This document shows, piece after piece, positions 1 through 11,800 of a DNA stretch of 64,000 bases. The notes below the pieces were generated by a model. The model ran no database searches, was not told the origin of the DNA, and was given only the letters and a program-made list of their open reading frames with translations. Origin of the DNA: Morchella semilibera (Eukaryota; Ascomycota; Pezizomycetes; Pezizales; Morchellaceae). The stretch lies in the NCBI GenBank assembly GCA_009192285.1, contig WBVU01000004.1, forward strand, positions 558,001 to 622,000, given 5' to 3'. Position 1 is the stretch's first letter, and the number at the start of each line of letters is the position of its first letter. Made by a program: the position numbers and the translations under genes.

Positions 1-1132
1 GGTATGCATACGAATCTGCTTCTCTGTGCGAATAGGGGTCGTAGGGGCGATGAGCTGGTACAAGAGGGGGTGCGGGTGGGGAAGGGTAGTAACCAGTTGG
101 GGGAACATATGGGTATTCGTAGCGTGCCCGACTCCCAGTATCTGAATATTGGCCAACACGGCCCGGAGATCTTCCTCTGTCAGGAGTCTGCACTCGCGGT
201 GCCGGTTCACGATAACCAGGAGATGCAGGTTCGGGTTTGATGTAGGGCGCCGGTGAAACTCGGCTTCTGTACGGAGCTCTCCCAGCATTCCCATATGGGA
301 TTTCTGTATCAACCTCGACTATCATTCTCTGATCCTGTGATTCTACACGAGCCATATTTGCTGGGCGGACCGGCTGAGGCGCTGCTGGTGATCGAAGCTG
401 GCTAGTAGCAGAATAGTGGGGTCGGGCTGGCGGCGAATAGACGCGTTCGGGAATTATATCACGTGTATTATGAGATGTTGTTTCTGGCTCTCCATGTCCT
501 GAGGATTGATCTTGTTCCCGTGAAGTAGACATTGCAGCTGGGCCTGTAGGTGGTTTCCGCAGAGCTTCGACTAAACTCTCTGGTTTTTGTTCCTGTTCTA
601 GAACTCCTGTCCTCCTTGGTGCAGGTTCTCCTGTCTGCAAATCCATATCTTCATTGCCAGGACGGGTACTTCTCGTTACCGAAAGTCCAACCTTCTCCAT
701 TACCTCCTCCAAATTAAGATCGTCCTCATTCATGGTTACTTGTCTTTTCTCCTCGACCTGCCTCTTCAACTCCTTCTCTATTCGCTGCCTCTTCAGCTTT
801 ATTTCTGCATTTACCAAAACATCTGACTTTGACAACAAGATGTCACTTATTTGGCTCTCTGTAATTTGACTAGTAGAACCAGGCCAACCTTGTGATTGAC
901 TACGCGATAGGCCTGAAGAGTAGTTCTTGTCGGCTGAAGTCCCAGAGCTCGAGTTTGCGGGCTGCGCGGTTGATCTCAAAACTGATCCAGGTTGTGAAGC
1001 TGGTTTAAAGCGGGGGTGTTTTCCTGCATATATTTCATCGCGAAGCTTGATGATTTTCAAATATTCCTGGATTTCGTGTTGGGTCTCGGCGCTATTTGAG
1101 GGCATTGAGGCCATTTGAATGTCTGTAGCCAT
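1..1132 (-). CDS. Unrecognised proline/serine-rich protein, 5' part only
   Basis: An open frame starts at an ATG at 1132 and runs leftward for 377 codons without a stop, leaving the window at position 1, so the 3' end is missing. I do not recognise the family. The first 40 residues form a charged helical segment (EYLKIIKLRDEIYAGKHPRF), which looks like the conserved start of the protein. A charged, probably coiled segment lies around residues 100-140 (rich in K, R and E). The rest is low complexity: many S and P, and RxxSP-like sites such as DRGRSPGR near the left edge. Its open end and lack of stops, against many stops in the other frames, make it convincing as coding. A nuclear or RNA-related scaffold is possible but is only a guess from composition. 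Confidence 0.7.
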   Translation of the reverse strand, partial: MATDIQMASMPSNSAETQHEIQEYLKIIKLRDEIYAGKHPRFKPASQPGSVLRSTAQPANSSSGTSADKNYSSGLSRSQSQGWPGSTSQITESQISDILLSKSDVLVNAEIKLKRQRIEKELKRQVEEKRQVTMNEDDLNLEEVMEKVGLSVTRSTRPGNEDMDLQTGEPAPRRTGVLEQEQKPESLVEALRKPPTGPAAMSTSREQDQSSGHGEPETTSHNTRDIIPERVYSPPARPHYSATSQLRSPAAPQPVRPANMARVESQDQRMIVEVDTEIPYGNAGRAPYRSRVSPAPYIKPEPASPGYREPAPRVQTPDRGRSPGRVGQYSDTGSRARYEYPYVPPTGYYPSPPAPPLVPAHRPYDPYSHREADSYAY

Positions 1133-2844
1133 TTTTTCAGCGATAAGAAACACCGCAGCAGCGGATAGTACTCCTAGAAACCCTGTGAGTAGTTACTCGT
1201 TCGTTGAAGTTCTCTGGCTGGTTGTGAGCACTGTTGAGCTTGATAAGGAAAGGAGGAAGCAAAGGACAAACTGCCAAAATGACGAGACTCATCAGATAAC
1301 AATGCCAAGAGCCAAGACACAAACGAACCAAGATTAGATCAAGGACCCTACATGTAGCTTCAGTTAATACGCTGCCATAAGAACGAACGACATGCATATG
1401 TGCTACATGCTGTCGACCCCACATTTTGCAAGATCTATTATTTCTCTTCACTGTAAGTGACGGTTGACGCCTTGCATCATTAACTATTGTAATCAGTTGT
1501 AAGTAACAAGGGATTCTTCATAGACTCTCACTCGGAAACTAATACACTTCGGTTTCTCCATGAAACGCGTCGCTAAGCTAGATCCCTTAGTCTATCAATA
1601 CTAACTCCCCCTATAATAGAGGGTTAGGATTTGCATTGGGGATCAGTTATTTAACAAGAGGGATAACAGTTACTGTTAGCAAAAGCCACCAATCTTTGCT
1701 TTTCGCTGGGGTTAACATTTACTGATAGCTTAAGGGATATGGAAAGCCAGTAACCCTAGAGGTTACCAAAGTAAGCTATCTTCAAATTCTTAATATCTAT
1801 GCGATGTCCATTCCCCCTCCTATAGTACATGTACTCAGTAGTATAACCTGAGATAACATTGGGGATTATAAATGGGCACATTGGGGCGATGGTGCAGATT
1901 GAACTGGTTTATATCGGTTTATATTGACAAAAGAAAAATCTCTACTCCCCTCAAGATTTATACATTTACTAAGCGTAGCTCTGACATGATATGTTGTTCG
2001 CATGCTAAGCCAATAGCGACTTGCACGGATTTGAGGCTTTCGCACGTAAATCTTTTTAGTGGTTAGGGCGATAAAAACTTTAATGTCGTCAACTTTGCTC
2101 TATTCATCTATAAAAGCAAGAGATTGGCACGGTTGGGTATAGACAGAATAGCTCGGTAGTGGGCTTTGTCTGAGATTGAGCGACTGCAGCTATAGCTTTA
2201 TAAAGGGGAGAGGACGATATTACTGCGATGTCACTCTAAGCTACCATAATTAATATCTACTTAGTTGAGATCTTTGCAGCCATAGATAGCATCGAGTCGA
2301 AAGTTTTCGCATTTACTATGTTCAAGGCTTGAAGTGGTTTCAAGTGAAGAGGACCGTTAGTCAAAGCAACCGGATATCATCTTCCATGGAAATGGCTGCG
2401 CTACGGTAATATTGGTAATGTAAGCTTGCAGTGCTACAGGATAGTAAGTATGTAGTAAAGTTAAGAGAAAGCTCGGGTAGGACAGCCTAGTGTGAAATTA
2501 AGAACAAATCACAGAATGTGGAGAAAGCTCCATATTGGACTGTGATTTGGGACATGCATTTCCTGAGCCCGATTGAGCACGGGATTGCCTTGTTTAGCGC
2601 GAGGGTGAACTCAGCTCAACGAAGTTCAGATCCTTAGCCCTAAGTTTCCTATAAATCCACCAAATCCCACCAAATCCCACCATCCCTCCTTTCAACCTTC
2701 GACATAAAGGTACATATAGCTAAGTAACCTGACAACAACGCCTAAACCCACATACATACTCGAATCAGCACCCTAGACGTTTGAATTTCGCTCCCAGTAA
2801 CATCTAACCATACCTCAACTCCAAAACATCATAAATCGTACTCA
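1133..2844. other. Intergenic, divergent promoter region
   Basis: About 1.7 kb between two divergent genes. I see no gene. It holds two copies of the palindrome TACATGTA (1349 and 1826). A short direct repeat of CCAAATCCCA-like units lies near 2657-2685, just upstream of the 2845 gene. The small open frames here lack codon-like composition. Confidence 0.6.
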
Positions 2845-4197
2845 ATGCCGAGTTCTACTGCCATATTGTTCAATGTTTCTGATACAGAAACTACCACCAA
2901 GCTACTATCTAACGGTCGGTCATCCTCTGAAACCCCCGACACCACCTTCGACGAATGCCGAAGCAACAAAATAAGAGAATCTGGGGTTCGGTCACCAGTG
3001 TCTTCTACAATTAAATCTAGTAGCATCGCTATCGATAGAGGTTCAAAAGATGGCCATTCTGGTGTGGTATCAATGGGACCTGTTATGAAGAGCCTAGCGC
3101 ATGGTGGAGCAACTGCAATGAGAGATGGGGCCCCGTCACAACTTGAAGATAAAACAGAACGAGAAACTGGTGCCGGTTTATTCAAACTTGGTTTCGAAAC
3201 CTCGGGCCAACCAAAAACTGCGATATCAAAGGAATCCGATGGCAAATGCCTAGAACTAGTTAACACCAAACCCTCAAATCACAGAAAGATGCCCCATCCC
3301 GGCACCACACGAAAAAGTTCTCGTATATCAAAGGTCCCAGCCCGGTATGCAAATGCTAAAACTTCTGTTCACACACCCGAAGTTGAAAAGAAAAGGATTT
3401 TCAAAATCAAATTTGATGAAAGGACCCCGGAATCGAGTGCCTCAGCCCCCCCTCCGCAAACTCCCCTCGTCAACTTCCAAAATAATATTTCCCCCAAGAC
3501 CAGGTCGATAAAGGAAACCGCAGAACATCACCCGCCTAGGAGAGGGCCAGGAAGACCACGAAAGCGCCAGAGAGATGAAAAACCTCCCGAAGAAATGGAA
3601 TCAAACAACTCAGAGTCCTCTCATAAGAAAAGAAGAGGGTTTGGCAGTGAAGCTCTCGGCGTTATGGCCGCGACAACGGCCTCAGACCTAGCTCTAACAA
3701 AGGTCCCAAAATCTAGCCACAAAGGCCATCAAGCCCGCGGCCGCGGCAGCTCCCGTGCTGCCCCCAGTTCGACTCGCAAAACTCGTAGCCAGAGCTCTAT
3801 TAAGAATTTCGGTTCTGATTTGCCTAGTTCTATGATTCAATCGCCATCCACTGAGAGATCCAGTCCCCCGGACAACATTTCAAAACTTGACTTTACCAAG
3901 CTCGACATCAATTCACTCCATTCTTTCATTGGAGACGCGATAAACCATTACTCGAGTCTTCCGAAGAAAATAGGCGATCCAGATGGTTTTAAGGCGCTCT
4001 ATAGAACATTTTTCCCGAGTAGCAGTTATCAACACTATGCGAAAGTCCTGGAGCTTGAAGTAAGCGATTTAGATCTTAGGGAAGTGATGAGGAAAATTTG
4101 GGAGATGGTGAATGATGGGGAAAGTGACAAGGAGGTTGTCTTGCACAGACTGGGTTTATCTTGGGCAAACAAGAGGGTTTCCAAGAAGTCGTTATAA
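2845..4197 (+). CDS. AT-hook nuclear protein of unknown function
   Basis: A single uninterrupted frame of 450 codons starts at the ATG at 2845 and needs no intron. I do not recognise it as a named family. An AT-hook core (RRGPGRPRKRQR) sits near residues 231-242, surrounded by basic stretches (SHKKRRG and, further on, RGRGSSR), so nuclear DNA binding is a fair inference. An earlier basic patch (RKSSRISKVPARY, near residues 155-167) resembles linker sequence of chromatin proteins. The first 340 residues are mostly disordered (S, P, K, E). The last 100 residues, from about 347, look folded and helical, ending in basic KRVSKKSL. This C-terminal domain is the part most likely to be conserved. The + frame was chosen over the 146-aa antisense frame because it is three times longer and carries a recognisable motif. 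Confidence 0.75.
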   Translation: MPSSTAILFNVSDTETTTKLLSNGRSSSETPDTTFDECRSNKIRESGVRSPVSSTIKSSSIAIDRGSKDGHSGVVSMGPVMKSLAHGGATAMRDGAPSQLEDKTERETGAGLFKLGFETSGQPKTAISKESDGKCLELVNTKPSNHRKMPHPGTTRKSSRISKVPARYANAKTSVHTPEVEKKRIFKIKFDERTPESSASAPPPQTPLVNFQNNISPKTRSIKETAEHHPPRRGPGRPRKRQRDEKPPEEMESNNSESSHKKRRGFGSEALGVMAATTASDLALTKVPKSSHKGHQARGRGSSRAAPSSTRKTRSQSSIKNFGSDLPSSMIQSPSTERSSPPDNISKLDFTKLDINSLHSFIGDAINHYSSLPKKIGDPDGFKALYRTFFPSSSYQHYAKVLELEVSDLDLREVMRKIWEMVNDGESDKEVVLHRLGLSWANKRVSKKSL

Positions 4198-7135
4198 GAG
4201 ATCACCATTCGGTTTAATTGGCATGAGATGCTACATCCTTCCAGCGGATCCCAACCTAGGATCAATGAATAACATTCATTAGTCGATATAGTGTTATTGT
4301 CTTTTTGAGTTGTTGATTGGTTTTTATGGTTGTATATATAAGACCTAGCTCTACGTTTTACGATATAGCCGCTGAATGATGTTTTTCAATGAACCTTCCA
4401 GTAAATATTTGTCTGATTTCGTACAATGATAAATCATAGACTATCACTCGGCTAACTACTTGTTATCGTGAATGCAACGCAGGGGAGAGCGCTTTGATCA
4501 ATTGAGCTTTCTAACGCTTTAGATTGCTCAATTGCGAGACCTCTTTCATCCGAGTAAGTTAGAAAGAAAGAGAGTATCTCACCCGGAAATTACCCAGGGC
4601 TGTACTAGGAGCGGAAGCGATTTTATCTACTGGTTAATTTATGGGCTTAAGTACTTTAGACCTATAGTCTCTTTATATTGTTGGCTATTCGGCTAGAAAC
4701 TAGGAATGGGGGGGGGGGGTGGCTTGTATATACATATATGTAGGTTGTCTAATTACATGTATATATAATATTTCCGGGTTACAAAAATGGAACAGCAACG
4801 TTTTTTGAGGGTCTCTTCTCTAGAGGTTCTACAGAAAACTTCATGCAGGAGTATTATAGATACATGTATCTGAACCTTGTATGGTTGCTACGCGGGCCAC
4901 GTCCCTAAGAAAAAAGGCTCACATTGAAAACTTACCACCCCACAACCACATAAGATGTAGTTGTGATAAGTATATGGTTGTGTTCCTAGTAATATGAAGA
5001 TATTTTCTTGATGTTATGAGCTTTATTGTGACATCTTTGAAGATGATACCCTAAAGAAACGTTGCTTCCCCATATAAATTTGGGTGTGCAGTTATTATTT
5101 TTGTAACCCGGCAATACATTTACTACGGATCCGTGGTTGCAACGGTTCTCTCACTGTCAACAAACTTGCCTCGACACTCGTAGTATAGGCGGCTTATGAT
5201 TGTATTAGAATTTCTAGAAACTATAGTTGCATGGTGCTAGTCATGCTCATATAATTATATCCCCGACCCCTTTCTAACAGGATTGACCGGCCATCGGCAT
5301 AGGCAGAAGAAATTACTGTTCTGGTATTATCTGGTAGCAACTTGCCTAAAATTTGCATGGAGATGAGACATTTAAAAGTTCCGCCTGCACCTATGTCCCA
5401 AATCCGATTTATGACCTGTTCTACTACCCCAGCTGCAGTAAATAGGGGAGAGGATCCACATAATATGACTCTGAACTGCTATATGGATATGTAGAATCAA
5501 AGTGGGTGAGTGGGGGAGGTAAATGACCTTTTTGGTATCCGGATTAGTTAATTAATTTATTAGGTACACGCAGCCTTCTAGCTATGGTAATTTTTTGGCA
5601 CCTAGAGGGTAAAATCATGAATAAAGTGTTCTAAAGTTCTAGGCATAGCTAGATGGGGATCACTGGATATATTGGGGAGGATTAAGGGCCGGGAGACCGA
5701 AAGATTAGAAAGGAGCGGCATCAAAGAAAAGGGTCGTATTGAGAATAGGTTTGAACGCATCATGAACTGTAATGTTTTGAATTATTAAACTTAATACATG
5801 GTATTTTCCCGGGGCTAGAGTATTTGAGTAAGAACAATTGAGTTCTAATCCATACAATGGCCCAAAATGTGAATTCATCAATGAATGAACTCCCAGAGTG
5901 TTTATTGGTGTATATCCGGTTCGGCATCACACTTTGCATCAATGACTCCAAAGTGCTTTTATTTAGTGGGGAAAGAAAAAGATGTAGCTATCATGGCCGG
6001 GTTAATTCAAATCTATATGTGCGGTCAGATCATTTCCTCGCCTGTTTACCACAGTTTTGGCTGAGATTGGTAAATTCTTATTGTCTAGATCTAAGTGAAT
6101 TCTATCATCGAAAACAGGCTGGAAAGTCGTTTATAATGTGCGAATAAAGATATCGGAAAGATTTGAAATTTTGTATACTTAAAAGGTCTAAGCAGGCCAT
6201 AACTATATATGTAGTTAGCCAAGAACGAATCAAGAAGTCATCATCGATATTAATAATGTGTATATATATGTACTTTGTATGTATTGCGAGTTGAAGAAGT
6301 GGAACGCAGCCGTTCTGAAGTTCGTAGGCATATAGTAGGTAGGGACCATTGGGTTTCACCTTTTTAACAACCAGCCATATCTCGGAGCAAAGGTATCAAG
6401 AGTAGTAGACATTAATCCCGGAAGGTGCTGGTACTGACCTACCTAACGTCTAGGGAATAGCCAGGAGAGTTATACAAGATTCTAAACTTCCAAAAGTCCT
6501 GGGACAACAGCCCAAACCACCCCCATTAAAAACCTATCCAGACCACAACACATTTTAGTGAATGGCGATTTATCAGAGTCTACTGAATCATTAGAGGAGT
6601 CTAAATCAGAGCGCAAACCCAAAAGAAAACCATTGTTTCATAGGTGATAATCATTTTTATAGATTGCTACACCACCAACAATTGAGAATCAACGCAAAAT
6701 ATGTTTACAGAGGGTACTTTGAGGCCTTCTGAGTCTATATCATAAATGCCAAGGTCTATCGATTGGTGGTGGTGCCTGGAGAATGTTGCAAAAAGTCCAT
6801 GTTTGCAATTTGGTGCGTTTTGGCCGTTGCCCCGCGACTTTTGACATCGAGCTATACATGTATATATGTATATATAAAGTTTGTCTATGTAAGACATGGG
6901 CTAGGGTTTCCCAGAAAAGTGCTCTCATACGTAATCAGCGCTAACTAATAATGGAAATACGTAAGTAAATGTATGTAAGATAGGGTTGTGGTTGCATCAC
7001 TTCCTTGTGTCGTGGGTACTCAACGGCACCCGTTTGCTCACATTACCAGTGCTATAAAGCCACCACAAATCCGTTTTTAAAATCATTATTAGCAATATTG
7101 TTCCCACTACTGCGAAACGCCGAAAATTTTGAATT
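4198..7135. other. Intergenic, no convincing gene
   Basis: About 2.9 kb. I see a G12 homopolymer at 4708-4719, AT-rich TATATA stretches (around 4725-4770 and 6250-6275) and TACATGTA palindromes at 4754, 4861 and 6855. Short open frames at 5857-6147 (+) and 6105-6359 (-) overlap each other and show no protein-like composition, so I leave them out. Confidence 0.55.
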
Positions 7136-8075
7136 ATGACTCAAGGTACCGAAGAAAAGCCTGTTTTCTTTTTCGATATTGATAATTGTGTAAGCACTCC
7201 CATACATGTAGTCATTTCATTGAAGGCAATCGCACTGACTCATATCATAAAAACATAGCTCTATCCGCGAAGCAAGAGGGTAAAACGTACAGTTTTCTAG
7301 CTTGGCGCTCCATAACTAATATATCAAGCCTTTCCTAGGTTCATGATATGATGAAAGAGCTAATTAATAAATACTTTCGCGAACAGCTTAGTACGCGCCT
7401 CCATTTTCTATCAGACGCAAAGCTCAAGCATTGACTTCTTCCCCCTAGATCTTGACCGTGCAGATGCTACTGTTCTTCACGAAACCTACTACAAGAATTA
7501 CGGACTAGCTCTCGAGGGTCTTGTGCGCCACCATAAAATCGACCCACTTGAGTACAATCGAGTAGTTGACGACGCTTTACCACTCGAAACCGTGCTACAC
7601 CCTGATCTTGAATTGCGAAGGTTAATTCAAGACATCGACAGGAGCAAGATCAAGCTATGGCTATTCACCAATGCATACATTAATCACGGGAAGAGGGTTG
7701 TCAAGTTGCTAGGAGTTGATGATTTGTTCGATGGTATCACCTATTGTAACTACGGGCGTGAAACTCTAATCTGCAAGCCTAAGCTCGAAATGTATGAAGA
7801 AGGTATGTAGTCTGACTTTACACGTTGTGGCTTCATAGCTAATATGGTTTAAAAAATTCATAGCTATGAAAGATGCGGGTATCACCGACCGCTCTAAGTG
7901 CTACTTTGTGGACGATGCTGCTATAAATTGTGAAGCTGCCATACGATTTGGCTGGAAGAAAACAGTCCAAAAGTTGGAGCCCGGCGATCCAGAGCCTAAG
8001 CAACCTGTAGCAGCATACCATATTCGAAACTTAGAAGAATTGAGGGATATTTTCCCGGAGATATTTAAGAAATAG
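7136..8075 (+). CDS. SDT1: Pyrimidine 5'-nucleotidase, SDT1-like HAD phosphatase
   Basis: Predicted exons 7136-7189, 7259-7279, 7339-7390, 7449-7802 and 7864-8075 give 230 residues. The family dephosphorylates pyrimidine (and some modified) nucleoside monophosphates in the cytosol. HAD motif I is FFFDIDNCLYP, split across exons 1 and 2; motif II is LFTNA; the motif III lysine lies in CKPKLEMYEE; motif IV is FVDDAAIN. The stretch with YYKNYGLAL and EYNRVVDDALPL matches the fungal SDT1/PHM8 cap region. All introns are GT-AG and every exon phase closes. Exon 2 is only 21 nt, so automatic callers may miss it and start the gene late. Yeast Sdt1 is about 280 residues, so this is slightly shorter at the N-terminus. 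The closely related PHM8 (lysophosphatidic acid or nucleotide phosphatase) cannot be excluded. Confidence 0.88.
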
Positions 8076-8331
8076 TGTGGGATAGAAGGGTGTTTATGTA
8101 CAGGAAGAAAATTATTGGGTTCCTAGAAATAGCTGGGGATTGATTGTATTACGATAGATTCTAAAAATAAGGATACCTCCAATTTTGAACATAAGTCGTA
8201 AGAGAACCGGCTCGTCAATTTAGACTGCGCTTGCAATAAAACAGTATAATATATATAGAAATTCATAAATTCGATATTTGTCAGCAAAGGTTGCGCCCGA
8301 ATGGGCCCTAAAGCATCTGTTGAAACTTGCA

Positions 8332-8454
8332 GAATCCAGGACTTCCTATTTCAGTAATAATTGTCTAACAAACGCCAACAATCTCTGGCAAACACCCACA
8401 GAAAGTGACGGGCTCAGTGACTTTGCCACAGCCCGAACAGGAAGTCCTGGATTC
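8332..8454. repeat. Short inverted-repeat element with perfect 16-bp arms
   Basis: The arms GAATCCAGGACTTCCT (8332-8347) and AGGAAGTCCTGGATTC (8439-8454) are perfect reverse complements separated by 91 nt. The element lies about 260 nt downstream of the SDT1-like stop. The right half, including CGGGCTCAGTGACTTTGCCACA, is nearly repeated at about 42169-42206, so it is a dispersed repeat. It could be a small MITE remnant. Confidence 0.6.
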
Positions 8455-8857
8455 CGCGAGTCTCACCAGCCCAGGGGATAGGCGCAGGCTTTTTTAAAGT
8501 TTAATGATACATGCAATAATTATTTGGAGAAGAAGCGAGATTAAGAATCTCAAAACATAATCACTACATATATTATTGTTACTAAACCCAAAATACCCGA
8601 TATATGTAATAAAGCCATTATGCATCACAGCGTAGAACATGAGTTTTTATATGCTGAAACCAAATCATCGCTCGCCGTGACAGAAAGGAAAAGAAAGAGA
8701 AATCAAAATTTTTTAGAACGAATAATAATAATTGATACATATGATGAATGAAATAGAAGAATTGAGACAAAAATACCTTTCCTCCCACTCATCCTCCTCC
8801 CGCCTTACCACCACCTCTAGCCGTTTCTCGTAAAGCTCATAATAGGTTAAATAGACC

Positions 8858-11800
8858 TCACTTCTTCTCAAACATAGCTCTCCTTGCAGCAAATGAAGAC
8901 TTTGGGGCGTCAGATGGATCCTCCTGCTGACTAAATCTCTTTGCACGCTCCGCAATAGAACTCTTAATCCGCTCAGGCTTGGGGGCTGGTTTTTCTGGAC
9001 TTGTGCTTCCGGATTCACTTCTGATGTGGCCAATGGACCTCAGAACCGGCTCTTTCTCGGGACTTATTCTACCAGAATCGGTCCTTGTATGGCCCATAGA
9101 CCTCAAAACAGTGTCCTTGTCGGAGTTCATACTTCCAGACTCTGTCCTCGCATGCCTTATGGGTCTTAAAACAGGCTCCCTATCGGGTCCAATACCTCCA
9201 GACCCAACCCCCACTCCTACAGACCTCAAAACGCTATTATCGGAGCTCATACTTCCAGACTCTGTTCTTGCGTGCCTTATAGGCCTCAGAGCAGGTTCTA
9301 TGGCAGGGCTCATACTTCCGGATTCGTTTCTTGTGTGTCTTGTGGGCTTAAAAACAGGCTCTCCAGTGTTGGTCACAGGAGACTCGCTTCTCATAAATCT
9401 CGTTGACCTTAGAGACTCTCCTGAGATTTTAGAGCCGATCGTTGCAGATTCAGTTCCTGCACGACTTAAGGGCTTGATGACGGGTTCCTGGGGAGAGTTT
9501 TGGTTTGTAGATTCGCCTCTTACATGCCTGTTAACCCTAAAAGGTTCGGGCGACTTTGCCCTAGCTGAAAATATATCCGCCGGAGTAGTCTTGTTGTAAT
9601 CAGGGCTTTTCATGGGTTCCGGCGATACCCTCTCAGATTTAATAGAGCCAATGGCGGTCTCGAAAGTTGGAATAGAACGTCTAGCTAACTTTTCTGAAAC
9701 CGAAGAGATCTCAGGGGTCCCTCCTATAGTTGGCCCGAAAGGAGTTTGTGCGAGTCTTCCCGGTCTCAGAGGTCTTTCTACTTTATCCAAAACTGGCGAA
9801 GATGGCTGAGTAGGTTCAGCCACTACTCTTCGTTTTCGTATGACTAGTCTTGGAGACTCAACATCCTCAGCTGGTGATGCGAGCGGTTGGGAAATATCAG
9901 CCTCAGTCTTCGTGGGTACTGCTACTTCCAATGCTGGTGTAGGTGATTGAGTAAATTCGACACTTTCAGGCTCCAATACTGGAGACTCAGCAGCTTTCTC
10001 TACAGGCAACTTGGAGTTGAGGCTCGGCTCCGTATCTGGTGATTCCTGGGGAACCTCTTTTTGCACAGCCGGGGAGACATTTTTCGGTTCATCCTTTACA
10101 GGTGGTAAAGGAGGTATATTCTCTTCCTTAACTGGCAGGGCTGACTCAGTTAGCGCCGGAGGGGGAGGCATAACTGCTTCGGTTTCTTCCACAACTGGCA
10201 GAGCTGATTCCACTGGTGCTGCCGGCGGCACATCTACGCTCATTTTCTCTTCCTCGTCTGGCGGAGCTGATTTCTTTGGTGTTGGAGGCGACGTGCTCTG
10301 TTCTCCCTCTTCTTCTAGCGTAACTGACTTTGCCGGTGTTATTGAGGGTATGCCCGTCATTCCATCTTCATTGACGGGAGCTGGTTTCGGTGGCGTTGGG
10401 GGAGGGATATCTAGTCCCTCCCCTTCTTGGGCTGGTGCTGATTGAACGGCCTTTCCGGATGTTAGAAGAGGCATATCTTTTTCATCGTCCTCTTTTTCCA
10501 CAGGTAGAGCCGGCAAGGCAGGCTCAGCCTTGTCTAATTTGAGGGACAATGCCCGCTCAGTAGCCGGAACAGGTGGGTTTTTAGGTTCTAAGTTAGCAAT
10601 TCCAAGACCGACACCATTCTCTTCATCCAAATTCTTCGTTGTACTAAAGGGAAGGCCACTGTTCCCTTGAGGTGACATAACCGGCGAGCCAGAACTACCG
10701 TATGCAGCCCTTGCTCTTGCATCAAAGATAGACTCCTCGAAAGACTTCTTTGGGGGATCGGGGGGTAGAGATTTTTCGTTTGTATCTATGATTGGCTCTG
10801 GTGGAGGGCTAAGGATGGCAGGCCTAACAAAGGCTTTTCTCTTTTCTCCAGCCAAGCTGCCCAGGATGAGAAATATGTCCCAGCACGAGTAACTGTTTCA
10901 GCCACTGGTGTCGCAGAATTTGCTACACTTGTGGTAGTAGTTGCCGTTACGACAGCGGTAGGTTCTATGGCCGGTGACCCCTCGCTTGTCGGGCTTGCGA
11001 TGACCTCGGGGTTGAGCTGTGGAGTAACATCCTGGGACCTCCGTTGCTCCCTAAACTTCTCTACATTTTTCGACAAGTTGCTGAATACTGTAGTAACATT
11101 AGTGCGTCCTGAGGCCAATGTCGTGGCGAGGACCTCTCGGCCACGATTAACTTTTTCGTCTACTCCTAGTTCCCTCATTTGTCTATAAAAGTTAGCAATG
11201 GCGTGGGTGTATGGTTGTAGGTTATACGTACTGGACGATTCGTCGTTGGACATCTTCCATGGTAAGACCACCAGCCATCACATGCTTTGGCGGGACAAGA
11301 TCGAATAACTCGGAATCTAACAGGTAATGATTAGCTCTGTGATGAATCTTCCGCCTCTTGAACGGAAACCATACCAGTGAACTTTTGGAATATACGGAAG
11401 TTCTCTGTCATTTTCCAGTAATCCACCCAATCCATCTGAAAATCGTATGCCGGGTCCCCCTCTACTACATATCAGTGATATATCCTTGAAATGATCCATG
11501 GATTGAGCACCACGTACCAATATCAGGTAAAAATAGGTTTTGATCCGATCCATGGTGTTTATCCAAAAACAGATGATATTTCACGGCTGATACCATGGAA
11601 AGAACATATTCCTCGAACTGAAGACGGATATAGTCTTCACTCCCTACAAAACCCATGGTCTTAGGCCGCGATGGATCTGCTTCATCCCAGGATTCCGTAA
11701 CTGAAAATACCAAAGCATCTATCCATCTCCTATCGGCGGCTGAAAGTACTAATGCAGCACGTAACGAGGGGGATGTCACGTTAATGGAGTTTTCATCGAG

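Noticed and set aside
8979-9599. 206-codon frame on the + strand
   Set aside because: It is the antisense of the avl9 tandem repeats; its periodic composition follows from the 63-bp repeat, not from selection on that strand.
10858-10894. A 37-nt intron (GTTACT...GGGCAG on the - strand) to explain the avl9 frame change
   Set aside because: It would enter the third frame and stop soon after, and it would remove the FSSWAAW motif.
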